From the NCBI RefSeq assembly GCF_037152535.1, contig NZ_JBBCMA010000006.1, positions 124,001 through 188,000 of the forward strand: 64,000 nt of DNA. The letters run 5' to 3'. Position numbers and translations under genes: made by a program. This document shows positions 17,912 to 29,070 of the stretch, in pieces. The notes beneath the pieces are model-generated. The model was given only the letters and a program-made list of their open reading frames with translations. It made no database searches and was not told the DNA's origin. Origin of the DNA: Leclercia sp. AS011. GTDB taxonomy: Bacteria > Pseudomonadota > Gammaproteobacteria > Enterobacterales > Enterobacteriaceae. Position 1 is the stretch's first letter. Each line of letters starts with the position of its first letter.

Positions 17912-18028
17912 CGTCAGCGGGCGGGGAAACCCGTCCGGCTTGTGGGGAGTGGAGGTCTTAACGCACCCATTTTTTTCTTCTCTTCCCACGCTTATACTGC
18001 CCCTTATCTACCCCTACGAAAATAACGC

Positions 18029-18703
18029 ATGAAACCTCTTTATCTGTTGTTGATCCTTTTTTCCTCCCTGGTGGGTGCCGAGGAGATTGGCAGCCAGTAT
18101 CTGAAGCAGGCTGAGGCGGGCGACAGCCGGGCTCAGTATTATCTTGCCGAAACCTGGTACAGCTCCGGTGATGATAAACAGGCCGAAATCTGGGCCGAAA
18201 AATCAGCCAAAAATGGCGACGTGGATGCCATGGCGCTGCTGTCGCAAATCAAGTTGAAGCACGGCGATCTGGTTCAGGCCAAAGGGCTGGCGCAGCAGGC
18301 CACCGTGGCGGGCAGCTCGCCGGGTGCGGTGATGCTGGCGCGGTTGCTGGTCAATACCCGGGCCGGGAAAACCGACTACCCGCAGGCGCTGAGCTTGCTG
18401 CATAAAGTGGCAGAAAATACCGAGGATGACGCCGCCGTTGATGCCCAGCTGCTGCTGGGGCTGATCTACGCCAACGGCGTGGAGGTGGCGCAGGATGATG
18501 TGCAGGCCGCCCGGTGGTTTAAACAGAGCTCCACCCTCTCCCGTACGGGTTACGCGGAATACTGGGCGGGCAAGGTGTTTCAGCAGGGCGAAGACGGGTT
18601 TATCACCCCGAATAAACAGAAGGCGCTGTACTGGTTAAATCTGAGCTGTAGCGAAGGCTTTGATACCGGATGCGAAGAGTTTGAGGCGCTGAGCGGGGAG
18701 TAG
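18029..18703 (+). CDS. yjcO: YjcO, secreted Sel1-repeat protein
   Basis: 224-residue protein with a signal peptide (cleavage near LVGA|EE) and several Sel1-like helical repeats (for example AGDSRAQYYLAETWYSSGD, AAVDAQLLLGLIYANGV, YAEYWAGKVFQ, KQKALYWLNLSC). Such repeats mediate protein-protein contacts. Sequence and position between fdhF and gltP match E. coli YjcO, whose role is undetermined. Likely periplasmic. The final cysteines (LNLSCSEGFDTGCEEF) may form a disulfide. Confidence 0.92.
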   Translation: MKPLYLLLILFSSLVGAEEIGSQYLKQAEAGDSRAQYYLAETWYSSGDDKQAEIWAEKSAKNGDVDAMALLSQIKLKHGDLVQAKGLAQQATVAGSSPGAVMLARLLVNTRAGKTDYPQALSLLHKVAENTEDDAAVDAQLLLGLIYANGVEVAQDDVQAARWFKQSSTLSRTGYAEYWAGKVFQQGEDGFITPNKQKALYWLNLSCSEGFDTGCEEFEALSGE

Positions 18704-18714
18704 TGCGGTCTGCG

Positions 18715-18785
18715 TGCCGGGGGCGCTTCGCTTGCCCGGCCCACAGGTCCGTAGGCCGGGTAAGCGATAGCGCCACCCGGCTTTT
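18715..18785. repeat. REP pair between convergent yjcO and gltP
   Basis: Two inverted REP units (ccgggggcgcttcgcttgcc and taagcgatagcgccacccgg) end in ctttttatttta, so the element can also terminate yjcO transcription. Confidence 0.88.
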
Positions 18786-18789
18786 TATT

Positions 18790-20103
18790 TTACTGGTCCG
18801 CCGTCTTATCGAAACGGCCCAGCACCTCGCGTTCATACGCCAGGGCTTTCTTACGGTCGAACTTGTGTTCCCACTTGGCAATCACCAGCACCGCCAGGGC
18901 ATTACCCACCACGTTCAGCGCGGTACGCGCCATGTCGAGGATACGGTCAACACCGGCGATAAACGCCAGCCCTTCCAGCGGAATCCCCACGCTACCCAGG
19001 GTCGCCAGCAGCACCACAAAGGAGACGCCCGGCACGCCGGCAATCCCTTTTGACGTCACCATCAGCGTCAGCACCAGCACGATCTCCTGCCACAGGGAGA
19101 GATCGATACCGTACAGCTGGGCAATAAAGATCGCCGCAATACTCTGGTACAGCGTGGAGCCGTCGAGGTTAAACGAGTAACCGGTCGGCACCACGAAGCT
19201 GGTGATCGACGCAGGGGCCCCGTAGGCTTCCATCTTCTCAATAATTCGCGGCAGCACGCTCTCGGAGCTGGCGGTGGAGTACGCCAGAATCAGCTCGTCT
19301 TTCAGGATACGGATCAGGATCCAGATGCTCAGACCACACATCCGCGCCACCAGCCCCAGCACCACCAGGGCGAAGAACAGGATGGCGAAGTGCACCAGCA
19401 GCACCAGCTTCGCCAGCGGCCACAGGGAGGCAAAACCGAAGTTCGCCACCGTCACCGCGATCAGCGCGAACACCCCGACCGGCGCATAGCGCATCACCAT
19501 GTGGGTCACTTTGAACATGGTTTCGGAGATAGAGCGGAACACGGTCACCAGCGGTTCACGGTGCGTCGCTGGCAGGGACGAGAGCCCCAGACCAAAGAGC
19601 ACGGAGAAGAAGATGATCGGCAGCATCTCGCCCTTCGCCATCGACGCCACGATATTGGTCGGCACCAGCGACAGGATAGTTCCCATCAGGCCATGAGCAT
19701 GGCTTTGCACATCTGCGGTCGTGCTTTGGTATTTCGAAATATCCACCGTCGCCAGCTGCGACATATCAATGCCCGCGCCAGGCTGGAACACATTCGCCAG
19801 CGTGATGCCGAGAATAATGGCTACCGTAGTGATCACTTCGAAATAAAGGATGGTTTTTGCGCCGATGCGGCCGAGCTGCTTCGCGTCACCCACTCCGGCA
19901 ATCCCGACCACCAGCGTCGAGATAACAATCGGCACCACAATCATCTTGATCAGATGAATAAAGATATCACCGGCAGGCGACAGTAAGTTGGCGATCAGCC
20001 ATTCCCGGCTGTCACTGTGATAATGCAGATAACTACCCAGCAAGATACCCAGCACAAGGGCCAGCAAAATTTGCCAGGCCAGGCTGACTTTCAAATTTTT
20101 CAT
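18790..20103 (-). CDS. gltP: GltP, proton/glutamate-aspartate symporter
   Basis: Inner-membrane dicarboxylate/amino acid:cation symporter of 437 residues. Eight hydrophobic segments, the re-entrant STASSESVLPR stretch near residue 270 and the VPTGYSFNLDGSTLYQSIAAIFIAQ region identify the DAACS family. The frame is open for 19 codons upstream, but the gaggaag site and homology to the E. coli start MKN place the start at 20103. It is transcribed divergently from acs. Confidence 0.95.
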   Translation of the reverse strand: MKNLKVSLAWQILLALVLGILLGSYLHYHSDSREWLIANLLSPAGDIFIHLIKMIVVPIVISTLVVGIAGVGDAKQLGRIGAKTILYFEVITTVAIILGITLANVFQPGAGIDMSQLATVDISKYQSTTADVQSHAHGLMGTILSLVPTNIVASMAKGEMLPIIFFSVLFGLGLSSLPATHREPLVTVFRSISETMFKVTHMVMRYAPVGVFALIAVTVANFGFASLWPLAKLVLLVHFAILFFALVVLGLVARMCGLSIWILIRILKDELILAYSTASSESVLPRIIEKMEAYGAPASITSFVVPTGYSFNLDGSTLYQSIAAIFIAQLYGIDLSLWQEIVLVLTLMVTSKGIAGVPGVSFVVLLATLGSVGIPLEGLAFIAGVDRILDMARTALNVVGNALAVLVIAKWEHKFDRKKALAYEREVLGRFDKTADQ

Positions 20104-20523
20104 AACAACAGACTTCCTCAATGAAGTGTTCGTACTCGTAAAACGGCGGGGACGACACATACTGAAAGGGTATGAATTGTGTTGCGTTCATTTATGGGGT
20201 TTTTTAACGCGCGGTATCAGTACCATTTGCACGGCATGCTGCGCAAGCCTTTAAGAACGAGGCATTTGACTGACAAATGGCGTTATCACGCTAATTTGTA
20301 TCAGTCATGATAAATAACCTTTTGTTATAAAAACGCTTTTTTATCCATAAATGCAAATAATCTGCACGGGTAATTATTTTTCTTCTAAGTGTCATTTGCT
20401 CACTTTTCGAACGCCTTAATTTTTGCGTGATCTGTCGCCCAAATAGTAAACAAAGGTTCCAAAGCCCCTACAATTAACGTTTTTGCGACATATTATTAAC
20501 ATTCTACAAGGAGAACAAAAACC
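20104..20523. promoter_or_regulatory. gltP-acs divergent control region
   Basis: 420 bp without a gene. On the + strand a -10-like tacaat at 20469-20474 and the aaggag site at 20508-20513 serve acs. Several AT-rich tracts (20320-20400) resemble bent or nucleoid-protein-bound DNA. No perfect CRP site is visible although E. coli acs is CRP-activated; gtgtcatttgctcac near 20391 is only a weak candidate. The nrf operon found here in E. coli K-12 is absent. Confidence 0.6.
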
Positions 20524-22482
20524 ATGAGCCAGGTCCATAAACACGACATTCCCGCAAATATTGCGGACCGCTGCCTGATTAACCCGGAGCAGTACCAGGA
20601 GAAGTATCAACTGTCTATTACCAACCCTGACGCCTTCTGGGGCGAGCAGGGCAAAATCCTTGACTGGATCACCCCGTATCAGACGGTCAAGAACACCTCT
20701 TTTGCGCCGGGCAACGTCTCTATTAAATGGTATGAAGACGGCACCCTGAACCTCGCCGCCAACTGCCTGGATCGCCACCTCGCCGAGCGCGGCGATCAGA
20801 CGGCCATTATCTGGGAGGGCGATGACGCGTCCCAGAGCAAAAATATCACCTACCGCGAACTGCACCGCGATGTCTGCCGCTTTGCCAACGTACTGCTGGC
20901 TCAGGGCATCAAAAAAGGCGACGTGGTGGCTATCTATATGCCGATGGTGCCGGAAGCGGCCGTGGCAATGCTGGCCTGTGCCCGCATCGGTGCCGTGCAC
21001 TCGGTGATTTTCGGCGGCTTCTCGCCGGAAGCGGTGGCCGGACGCATCATCGACTCCAGTTCCAAACTGGTGATCACTGCCGACGAAGGCGTACGTGCGG
21101 GCCGTGCCGTTCCGCTGAAAAAGAACGTCGACGACGCCCTGAATAACCCGAACGTAAACAGCGTTAAGAGCGTGATTGTGCTGAAGCGCACCGGCAACGC
21201 CATTGCATGGCATGAGGGGCGTGACCTGTGGTGGAGCGATCTGATCGAGCAGGCCAGCGACCAGCACCAGCCGGAAGCGATGAACGCGGAAGATCCGCTG
21301 TTTATCCTTTATACCTCCGGCTCTACCGGCAAGCCGAAGGGCGTGCTGCACACCACCGGCGGCTATCTGGTCTATGCCGCGACCACCTTCAAGTATGTCT
21401 TTGATTATCACCAGGGCGATATCTACTGGTGTACCGCCGACGTGGGCTGGGTCACCGGTCACAGCTACCTGCTGTACGGCCCGCTGGCATGCGGTGCTAC
21501 TACGCTGATGTTCGAAGGGGTGCCGAACTGGCCGACCCCGGCGCGCATGAGCCAGGTGGTGGACAAGCATCAGGTCAATATTCTCTATACGGCGCCGACC
21601 GCAATTCGCGCGCTGATGGCGGAGGGCGACAAGGCTATCGAAGGGACCGACCGCTCCTCACTGCGCATCCTCGGATCCGTGGGCGAGCCGATCAACCCGG
21701 AAGCCTGGGAGTGGTACTGGAAGAAGATCGGTAACGAGAAGTGCCCGGTGGTCGACACCTGGTGGCAGACCGAAACCGGTGGGTTCATGATCACCCCGTT
21801 GCCGGGTGCTACCCAGCTGAAAGCCGGCTCCGCGACCCGACCGTTCTTTGGCGTCCAGCCTGCGCTGGTGGATAACGAAGGTAACCCGCTGGACGGGGCC
21901 ACCGAGGGCAACCTGGTGATCACTGACTCCTGGCCGGGCCAGGCGCGCACCCTGTTTGGCGATCACGATCGCTTCGAGCAGACCTACTTCTCCACCTTCA
22001 AAAACATGTACTTCAGCGGCGACGGCGCGCGCCGTGATGAAGACGGTTACTACTGGATCACCGGTCGCGTGGACGACGTGCTTAACGTTTCAGGCCACCG
22101 TCTGGGGACCGCCGAGATCGAGTCGGCGCTGGTGTCGCATCCGAAGATTGCCGAAGCGGCGGTTGTGGGCATTCCACACAGCATCAAAGGCCAGGCGATC
22201 TACGCCTACGTTACCCTGAACCATGGCGAAGAGCCGTCCCCGGAGCTCTATACCGAGGTGCGTAACTGGGTGCGTAAAGAGATTGGCCCGCTTGCCACTC
22301 CGGATGTACTGCACTGGACCGACTCGCTGCCGAAAACCCGCTCCGGCAAGATCATGCGCCGCATTCTGCGCAAAATCGCCGCGGGTGATACCAGCAACTT
22401 AGGCGATACCTCGACGCTCGCCGATCCTGGCGTGGTAGACAAACTGCTCGAAGAGAAGCAGGCCATCGCCATGCCATCGTAA
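20524..22482 (+). CDS. acs: Acetyl-CoA synthetase
   Basis: AMP-forming acetate:CoA ligase of 652 residues, which activates acetate to acetyl-AMP and then acetyl-CoA at low acetate. ANL-superfamily motifs are present: [18 protein letters not shown] near residue 264, the core motif ending [18 protein letters not shown], and [11 protein letters not shown] with the lysine normally inactivated by acetylation (near 609). It is first in an operon with yjcH and actP. Confidence 0.98.
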   Translation: MSQVHKHDIPANIADRCLINPEQYQEKYQLSITNPDAFWGEQGKILDWITPYQTVKNTSFAPGNVSIKWYEDGTLNLAANCLDRHLAERGDQTAIIWEGDDASQSKNITYRELHRDVCRFANVLLAQGIKKGDVVAIYMPMVPEAAVAMLACARIGAVHSVIFGGFSPEAVAGRIIDSSSKLVITADEGVRAGRAVPLKKNVDDALNNPNVNSVKSVIVLKRTGNAIAWHEGRDLWWSDLIEQASDQHQPEAMNAEDPLFILYTSGSTGKPKGVLHTTGGYLVYAATTFKYVFDYHQGDIYWCTADVGWVTGHSYLLYGPLACGATTLMFEGVPNWPTPARMSQVVDKHQVNILYTAPTAIRALMAEGDKAIEGTDRSSLRILGSVGEPINPEAWEWYWKKIGNEKCPVVDTWWQTETGGFMITPLPGATQLKAGSATRPFFGVQPALVDNEGNPLDGATEGNLVITDSWPGQARTLFGDHDRFEQTYFSTFKNMYFSGDGARRDEDGYYWITGRVDDVLNVSGHRLGTAEIESALVSHPKIAEAAVVGIPHSIKGQAIYAYVTLNHGEEPSPELYTEVRNWVRKEIGPLATPDVLHWTDSLPKTRSGKIMRRILRKIAAGDTSNLGDTSTLADPGVVDKLLEEKQAIAMPS

Positions 22483-22485
22483 TAC

Positions 22486-22523
22486 CCTCACCCTAACCCT
22501 CTCCCTTAAAGGGAGAGGGAATA
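22486..22523. repeat. Dispersed palindromic repeat (ccctctccctt/aagggagaggg) between acs and yjcH
   Basis: ccctcaccctaaccctctcc followed by cttaaagggagaggg forms a 10-12 bp hairpin in the acs-yjcH spacer. The same family occurs reversed between alr and tyrB near 47094-47122. Confidence 0.75.
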
Positions 22524-22554
22524 AAAACCCTACAATACGTCTGGAGACTCTGTG

Positions 22555-24515
<1,961 letters not shown>

Positions 24516-24518
24516 AAT

Positions 24519-24557
24519 CCCCTCCCCGGCCGCTGGTCGGGGATCACATTTTTTTCC
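24519..24557 (+). terminator. acs operon terminator
   Basis: Stem tccccg / cgggga around a gccgctggt loop, followed by a T-rich run (ttttttt), 5 nt past the actP stop. Confidence 0.85.
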
Positions 24558-24725
24558 CCTTCTGGTGACGTTTATCACGTCGCCAGAACGGAAAAAGCCG
24601 ATGCACATCACAGGCTTTATCTGCGATCCGCAAAGGCCATCACACTTTTCCCCATTTCACGCCAATCCCCGGCTTTCCCTCTCCCCACCGTACAGACAAT
24701 CCTTGTCTCAGTTTTTATTCTTTAG

Positions 24726-26303
24726 TTACCGCGACGCGCTCAGGCTTCTGGCAAAGCGCTCCAGCCGCGCCGGGCTCAGCAACAGCGGCAGGAATAACGG
24801 CGCGTTGGCGGGAGGATCAGCCAGCCAGCGATTCAGGGTGTCGCTGTAGTGAAGCAGCCGGTGCTGATGCTTCTGCAGGGTATCAGCAGGCAGGCTGTTC
24901 GCACCGTAATGGTCGAGCCACAGCACGTCGGTCACTGCGGCGGCCACGTGGGAGAACATCTGGCTGTAGATCTCCGCGCTGCGCCAGGCGGCGAGCAGGA
25001 TCGCCAGGCTGTCGTCCGGGCAGATAATACGCGGCATCAGCTCACGCAGGTTTTGCAGCGTGCGTGATGCAAGGAAGCAGGCGGCCTCTTTCTCCAGCGC
25101 CATCCGCTCCCGCTGCTCTCTGCCAAGCGCGGGATCGTCGGTGGGCATCAGCGGCTGCCAGGCATGCAGCCAGTTGGCGCTGCGGGTGTCCATATGCAGC
25201 AGCTGCTGCGCCTGGGCCATGCTCTCCGGGATCTGGCTCTGATAGTGCAGCCGTCGCCCGAGGAGGTTCGGCGTTTTGCACAGCCAGTCGTAGCTGGCAT
25301 GGACGATGGTCGAGAGCTGATGCCTGTCCTGCTGGGAGCGAAAACCGAGCTGATGGTGCTCCGCCCAGCGATCGAAGGTGGCAGGCAGCGCCGCATCGGC
25401 GGCCTGGTTGGCGGCGGTAAGCCCAAACAGGTTGATGGCGTTGGCGGAGTCCATCACCCGGCTGTCGGGCAGCCACTGCCAGCTCACGCGGGAGGTAATG
25501 GCTTCGATTTCGTTTTCGGCGGCGCTGAGCGCCCAGCTTAAGCGGCCGCCGATCTCATCGGCCAGATAGCACGGCAGAGCGGTCCAGCCGTAGCCGGTGC
25601 CGAAGAGGTCGTACTCGATCCACTTTTTATGTCCCGGCAGGGTGGCGATATGCGGATGGTTGGCAAAGCCGGGATGGTAATCCAGTTCGGTGGCTTTTAC
25701 CGAGGCGCGCACGTCGTCCGGGAGCGTCGCCAGAATGTTCGCGAGCTGCTGGCGCGGCCAGCTGTCATCAATGAAGTCGCGCAGGATCAGATTCTTGCCC
25801 CGGGCGCGCAGCAGGCTCCAGACATCATGCAGGCTTTGCTGCCAGCGGGTGGTCTGAAAGTCCGGCGTCGTCAGGCTGAGAATAAGCCCGCTGAGATGGG
25901 GCAAGGCATGTAATAGCGAATGCAATATCGCGGCATAAAAAAGGTGCCAGAAATCGGGCGCGCTTTTTTCGTCGAACGTCAGCTCAGGAAATTTACGCTT
26001 AATAATGTCGTCATTGGGCGCGGCTTCACCCTGAAGCCAGAACGACAGGTTATTTTCCGCCAGATAACGATCGACGCGGATTAAATATTGCAGGGCGTAA
26101 TTTTGCTGATGAATAAGGTTCTCGACGTTGAGCTTCTGGCTTAACGGCGAGGGCGTCGCCAGTACCGAAAGCAGTTCCTGTTGATGCAGGATGATCCCAG
26201 TGAAACCGTGCTGTTTCGCGCTTTTTACGCCCTGAATAAACCAGGGCCAGTGCCAGATAAAAGTGCTGTTCAGCTCCATCAACTGATGTGGAATACGTTT
26301 CAT
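24726..26303 (-). CDS. Glycoside-hydrolase-like protein, possibly uronidase-type (function unproven)
   Basis: 525-residue soluble protein with no signal peptide and no hydrophobic segment. The alternating strand/helix pattern of the first 300 residues (HGFTGIILHQQELL, LSFWLQGEAAP, LSGLILSLTTPDFQ, KNLILRDFIDD, KKWIEYDLFGTGYGWTALP, ITSRVSWQWLPDS) suggests a TIM barrel, broadly like alpha-glucuronidase-type hydrolases; acidic residues at strand ends are candidate catalysts. I do not recognise a named family with certainty. The ATG at 26303 follows aaggtgg; a longer frame to 26351 would overlap the divergent gene. It is head-to-head with a sugar oxidoreductase and near a TogB-like binding protein. 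Confidence 0.55.
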   Translation of the reverse strand: MKRIPHQLMELNSTFIWHWPWFIQGVKSAKQHGFTGIILHQQELLSVLATPSPLSQKLNVENLIHQQNYALQYLIRVDRYLAENNLSFWLQGEAAPNDDIIKRKFPELTFDEKSAPDFWHLFYAAILHSLLHALPHLSGLILSLTTPDFQTTRWQQSLHDVWSLLRARGKNLILRDFIDDSWPRQQLANILATLPDDVRASVKATELDYHPGFANHPHIATLPGHKKWIEYDLFGTGYGWTALPCYLADEIGGRLSWALSAAENEIEAITSRVSWQWLPDSRVMDSANAINLFGLTAANQAADAALPATFDRWAEHHQLGFRSQQDRHQLSTIVHASYDWLCKTPNLLGRRLHYQSQIPESMAQAQQLLHMDTRSANWLHAWQPLMPTDDPALGREQRERMALEKEAACFLASRTLQNLRELMPRIICPDDSLAILLAAWRSAEIYSQMFSHVAAAVTDVLWLDHYGANSLPADTLQKHQHRLLHYSDTLNRWLADPPANAPLFLPLLLSPARLERFARSLSASR

Positions 26304-26349
26304 TGGGCCACCTTGCTGATTTTTATTATTCATATTAATCGAGGATGCC

Positions 26350-27645
26350 ATGAAAACTTATGCTCTGGTAGGAACGGGCGGTCGCGCCGGTTTATATATT
26401 TCCGCCATCGGCGGCGCCTGGCGGGAAAATGCCAGAATGGTCGCGTTCTGCGATACCAATACCACGCGGATGCACTACGCCAATCAGTTATTAAAAAACG
26501 AAGGGGCCGCGCCGGTCTCTACCTGGCAGGCGGCGCAGTTTGAAGAGATGATCCGCGAAACGCGTCCCGATGTGATTATTGTCACCACCATGGACCGCAC
26601 CCACGACGACTACATCGTTCGCGCCCTGCACGCCGGCTGCGATGTGATTACCGAAAAGCCGATGACCATCGACGAACAGCGCGCCCTGCGCATTCTTGAC
26701 GCCATCGAAGAGACCGGCCGCAGCGTGCGCGTGGCCTTCAACTACCGCTACGCCCCGCACCATAGCAAGGTGCGCGAGCTGCTGATGCAGGGGACGATCG
26801 GCAGGGTCACCTCGGTACACTTCGAATGGCTGCTCAACACCGAACACGGCGCGGACTACTTCCGCCGCTGGCACCGGGAAAAACGCAACAGTGGTGGCCT
26901 GCTGGTGCATAAATCCACCCACCACTTCGACCTGATGAACTTCTGGCTCGGCAGCTACCCGGAGCGGGTTTACGCCGAAGGCAGCCTGCAGTTCTATGGC
27001 CGGGAGAACGCGGAGAAGCGCGGGGTAACGCACTTTTACCCGCGCGCCCACGGCTTTGCCGAAGCGAAAGCGGATCCCTTTGCCCTGCAGATGGCAGAGA
27101 ACGCCCAGCTGAAAGCGCTCTATCTCGACGCCGAGCATGAAGATAACTACTTTCGCGACCAGAGCGTGTTCAGCGACGGCATCACCATTGAAGACACGAT
27201 GTCAGTGCTGGTGAAATACCAGAACCAGGTCCAGCTCACCTACTCCCTCAATGTCTACCTGCCGTGGGAAGGGCTGAATGTGGTCTTTAACGGTACCGAA
27301 GGCCGGCTGGAGATGAAGATCGTCGAGAAGTCTTACGTCAACGCCGGGGGCGAGCGCGAAAACGAGGGCAGCCTTGAGCAGTGCGATCTCACCGTCTTCC
27401 CGATGTTTGCCGAACCCTGGAAAGCGGAGTTCAGCCTCGGCGAAGGGGGCCACGGCGGCGGCGACAACGCCATGCTGGCCGACCTGTTCGGTACGCCGGG
27501 CCACGACCCGCTGCAGCGCGCGGCCGACCACCGGGCCGGGGCGATGTCTATCCTCACCGGGATTGCAGGCAACATCTCCATGCAGCAGCAGCGGCCGGTC
27601 AACTTCAGGGAGTTTGAGCTGGTTTCCCGTCTGACGAAACGCTAA
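26350..27645 (+). CDS. Gfo/Idh/MocA family oxidoreductase
   Basis: 431-residue NAD(P)-dependent sugar dehydrogenase family protein. The N-terminal Rossmann fold shows VGTGGRAGLYISAI, then DVITEKPMTID near residue 98, the EKP motif diagnostic of the family, and the catalytic-type segment LLVHKSTHHFDLMNF near residue 190. Substrate unknown; many relatives oxidise sugars, uronates or inositols. It starts 46 bp from the divergent hydrolase-like gene, so promoters must overlap. A TogB-like binding protein follows 74 bp downstream in the same direction. Confidence 0.82.
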   Translation: MKTYALVGTGGRAGLYISAIGGAWRENARMVAFCDTNTTRMHYANQLLKNEGAAPVSTWQAAQFEEMIRETRPDVIIVTTMDRTHDDYIVRALHAGCDVITEKPMTIDEQRALRILDAIEETGRSVRVAFNYRYAPHHSKVRELLMQGTIGRVTSVHFEWLLNTEHGADYFRRWHREKRNSGGLLVHKSTHHFDLMNFWLGSYPERVYAEGSLQFYGRENAEKRGVTHFYPRAHGFAEAKADPFALQMAENAQLKALYLDAEHEDNYFRDQSVFSDGITIEDTMSVLVKYQNQVQLTYSLNVYLPWEGLNVVFNGTEGRLEMKIVEKSYVNAGGERENEGSLEQCDLTVFPMFAEPWKAEFSLGEGGHGGGDNAMLADLFGTPGHDPLQRAADHRAGAMSILTGIAGNISMQQQRPVNFREFELVSRLTKR

Positions 27646-27719
27646 GGACGTATTGCAGGCGCGGCAGGAGGCTGCGCCGTTATTCACCTGTTTAATAATA
27701 AAAGTCCCGGAGAAAAATA

Positions 27720-28994
27720 ATGAATAAGCTCCTGTCAGGTGTCATCGCATCGCTGTTATTTTCCTGTACCTCTGCCTGGGCGCAGCCCGTTGAATTACGC
27801 ATGTCGTGGTGGGGTGGCAACAGCCGCCACCAGGCCACGCTGAAGGCGCTCGACGCTTTCGAAAAAGCGCATCCGGAGATCAAAGTGAAGGCCGAATACA
27901 CCGGCTGGGACGGGCACCTTTCGCGCCTGACCACCCAGATGGCGAGCGGCACCGAGCCGGATGTGATGCAGACCAACTGGCCGTGGCTGATCGTCTTTTC
28001 CAAAAACGGCGAAGGCTATTACGATCTCGACAAGCTGAAAGCGGAGCTCGATTTAAGCCAGTATCAGGCGCAGGATCTGCAGTCCACCACCATCAAAGGC
28101 AAGCTCAACGGCCTGCCGATCTCGGTTAACGCCCCGGTCTTTTACTACAACGACGTCACCTGGCAGAAAGCCGGGCTGGCGTACCCGAAAACCTGGGATG
28201 AATTTTTTGCCGCCGGGAAAACCTTCCAGCAAAAACTGGGTAACAACTACTACCCCTACGCGATGGTCGATCAGGACGTCATTCTGCTGCTCAATACGTA
28301 CATGATGCAGACCCACCACCAGCCGATGTTCAACAGCGACGGCACCTTCGCCTGGAACGACGCCCAGTGGCAGGAGGCATTCAGCTTTGTGAAGCGCCTG
28401 AGCGACGATCGCGTTCTTCCGTCACCAAAAACCCTCTCCTCCTACGGCAAAGGCAATCTCTATGAGATGAAGCCGTGGATTAACGGCGAATGGGGCGGCC
28501 TGTTTACCTGGAACATCACCATTCGGATGTTTGCCAACAACATGACGCCGCCGGCGAAGCTGGTGCTGGGCGACTACGTGATGCAGCCCGGGACGGAGGA
28601 ATCGGGGGTCTACTTCAAAACGGCGCAGATGCTGTCGGTGGCGAAATCCACGAAGCATCCAAAAGAGGCGGCGATACTGGTGAACTATCTGCTTAACGAT
28701 CCGCACTCGGTTGAAGCGCTGGGGCTGGAGCGCGGTATTCCGCTCAACAAGGCGGCGGAGACGCAGCTTACGGAGAAAGGGGTGATTGACCCGCAGGATC
28801 CGGTGATCGCCGGGCTGCGTCAGGCGCAGTCCCTGCACACTACCGCCGTTGCCACGCCCTATATCGAAGATTTGCAGGTGATCGACCAGTTCACCTCAGC
28901 GCGGGAAAAACTGGAGCAGGGCCAGACGCCCGCGCAGGTCGCGGCAGATTTCCGTCAGAAGGTGGAGCGGATTGTGCGTCGTTTGAATCGTTAG
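27720..28994 (+). CDS. Extracellular solute-binding protein, TogB-like (oligouronide type)
   Basis: 424-residue family 1 solute-binding protein with a signal peptide (cleavage near SAWA|QPVE). The stretch LRMSWWGGNSRHQATL, EYTGWDGHLSRL, GTEPDVMQTNWPWL and NLYEMKPWINGEWGG closely follows TogB, the oligogalacturonide-binding protein of pectin-degrading enterobacteria. No permease or ATPase gene accompanies it here, so it must share another transporter or act otherwise. The pairing with an oxidoreductase and a hydrolase-like gene suggests uronide use (inference). Confidence 0.8.
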   Translation: MNKLLSGVIASLLFSCTSAWAQPVELRMSWWGGNSRHQATLKALDAFEKAHPEIKVKAEYTGWDGHLSRLTTQMASGTEPDVMQTNWPWLIVFSKNGEGYYDLDKLKAELDLSQYQAQDLQSTTIKGKLNGLPISVNAPVFYYNDVTWQKAGLAYPKTWDEFFAAGKTFQQKLGNNYYPYAMVDQDVILLLNTYMMQTHHQPMFNSDGTFAWNDAQWQEAFSFVKRLSDDRVLPSPKTLSSYGKGNLYEMKPWINGEWGGLFTWNITIRMFANNMTPPAKLVLGDYVMQPGTEESGVYFKTAQMLSVAKSTKHPKEAAILVNYLLNDPHSVEALGLERGIPLNKAAETQLTEKGVIDPQDPVIAGLRQAQSLHTTAVATPYIEDLQVIDQFTSAREKLEQGQTPAQVAADFRQKVERIVRRLNR

Positions 28995-28995
28995 C

Positions 28996-29066
28996 CTTGC
29001 CGGGTGGCGCTGCGCTTACCCGGCCTACAATACCGTAGGCCCGTGCAAGCGCAGCGCCGCCGGGCA
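28996..29066. repeat. REP pair between the TogB-like gene and lrgB
   Basis: Two inverted REP units (gccgggtggcgctgcgctta and gcaagcgcagcgccgccggg) in the convergent spacer. Confidence 0.88.
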
Positions 29067-29070
29067 AAAA

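Noticed and set aside
20391..20405. CRP site upstream of acs
   Set aside because: gtgtcatttgctcac deviates in spacing and in one half-site from TGTGA-N6-TCACA, so it was left as a weak note only.
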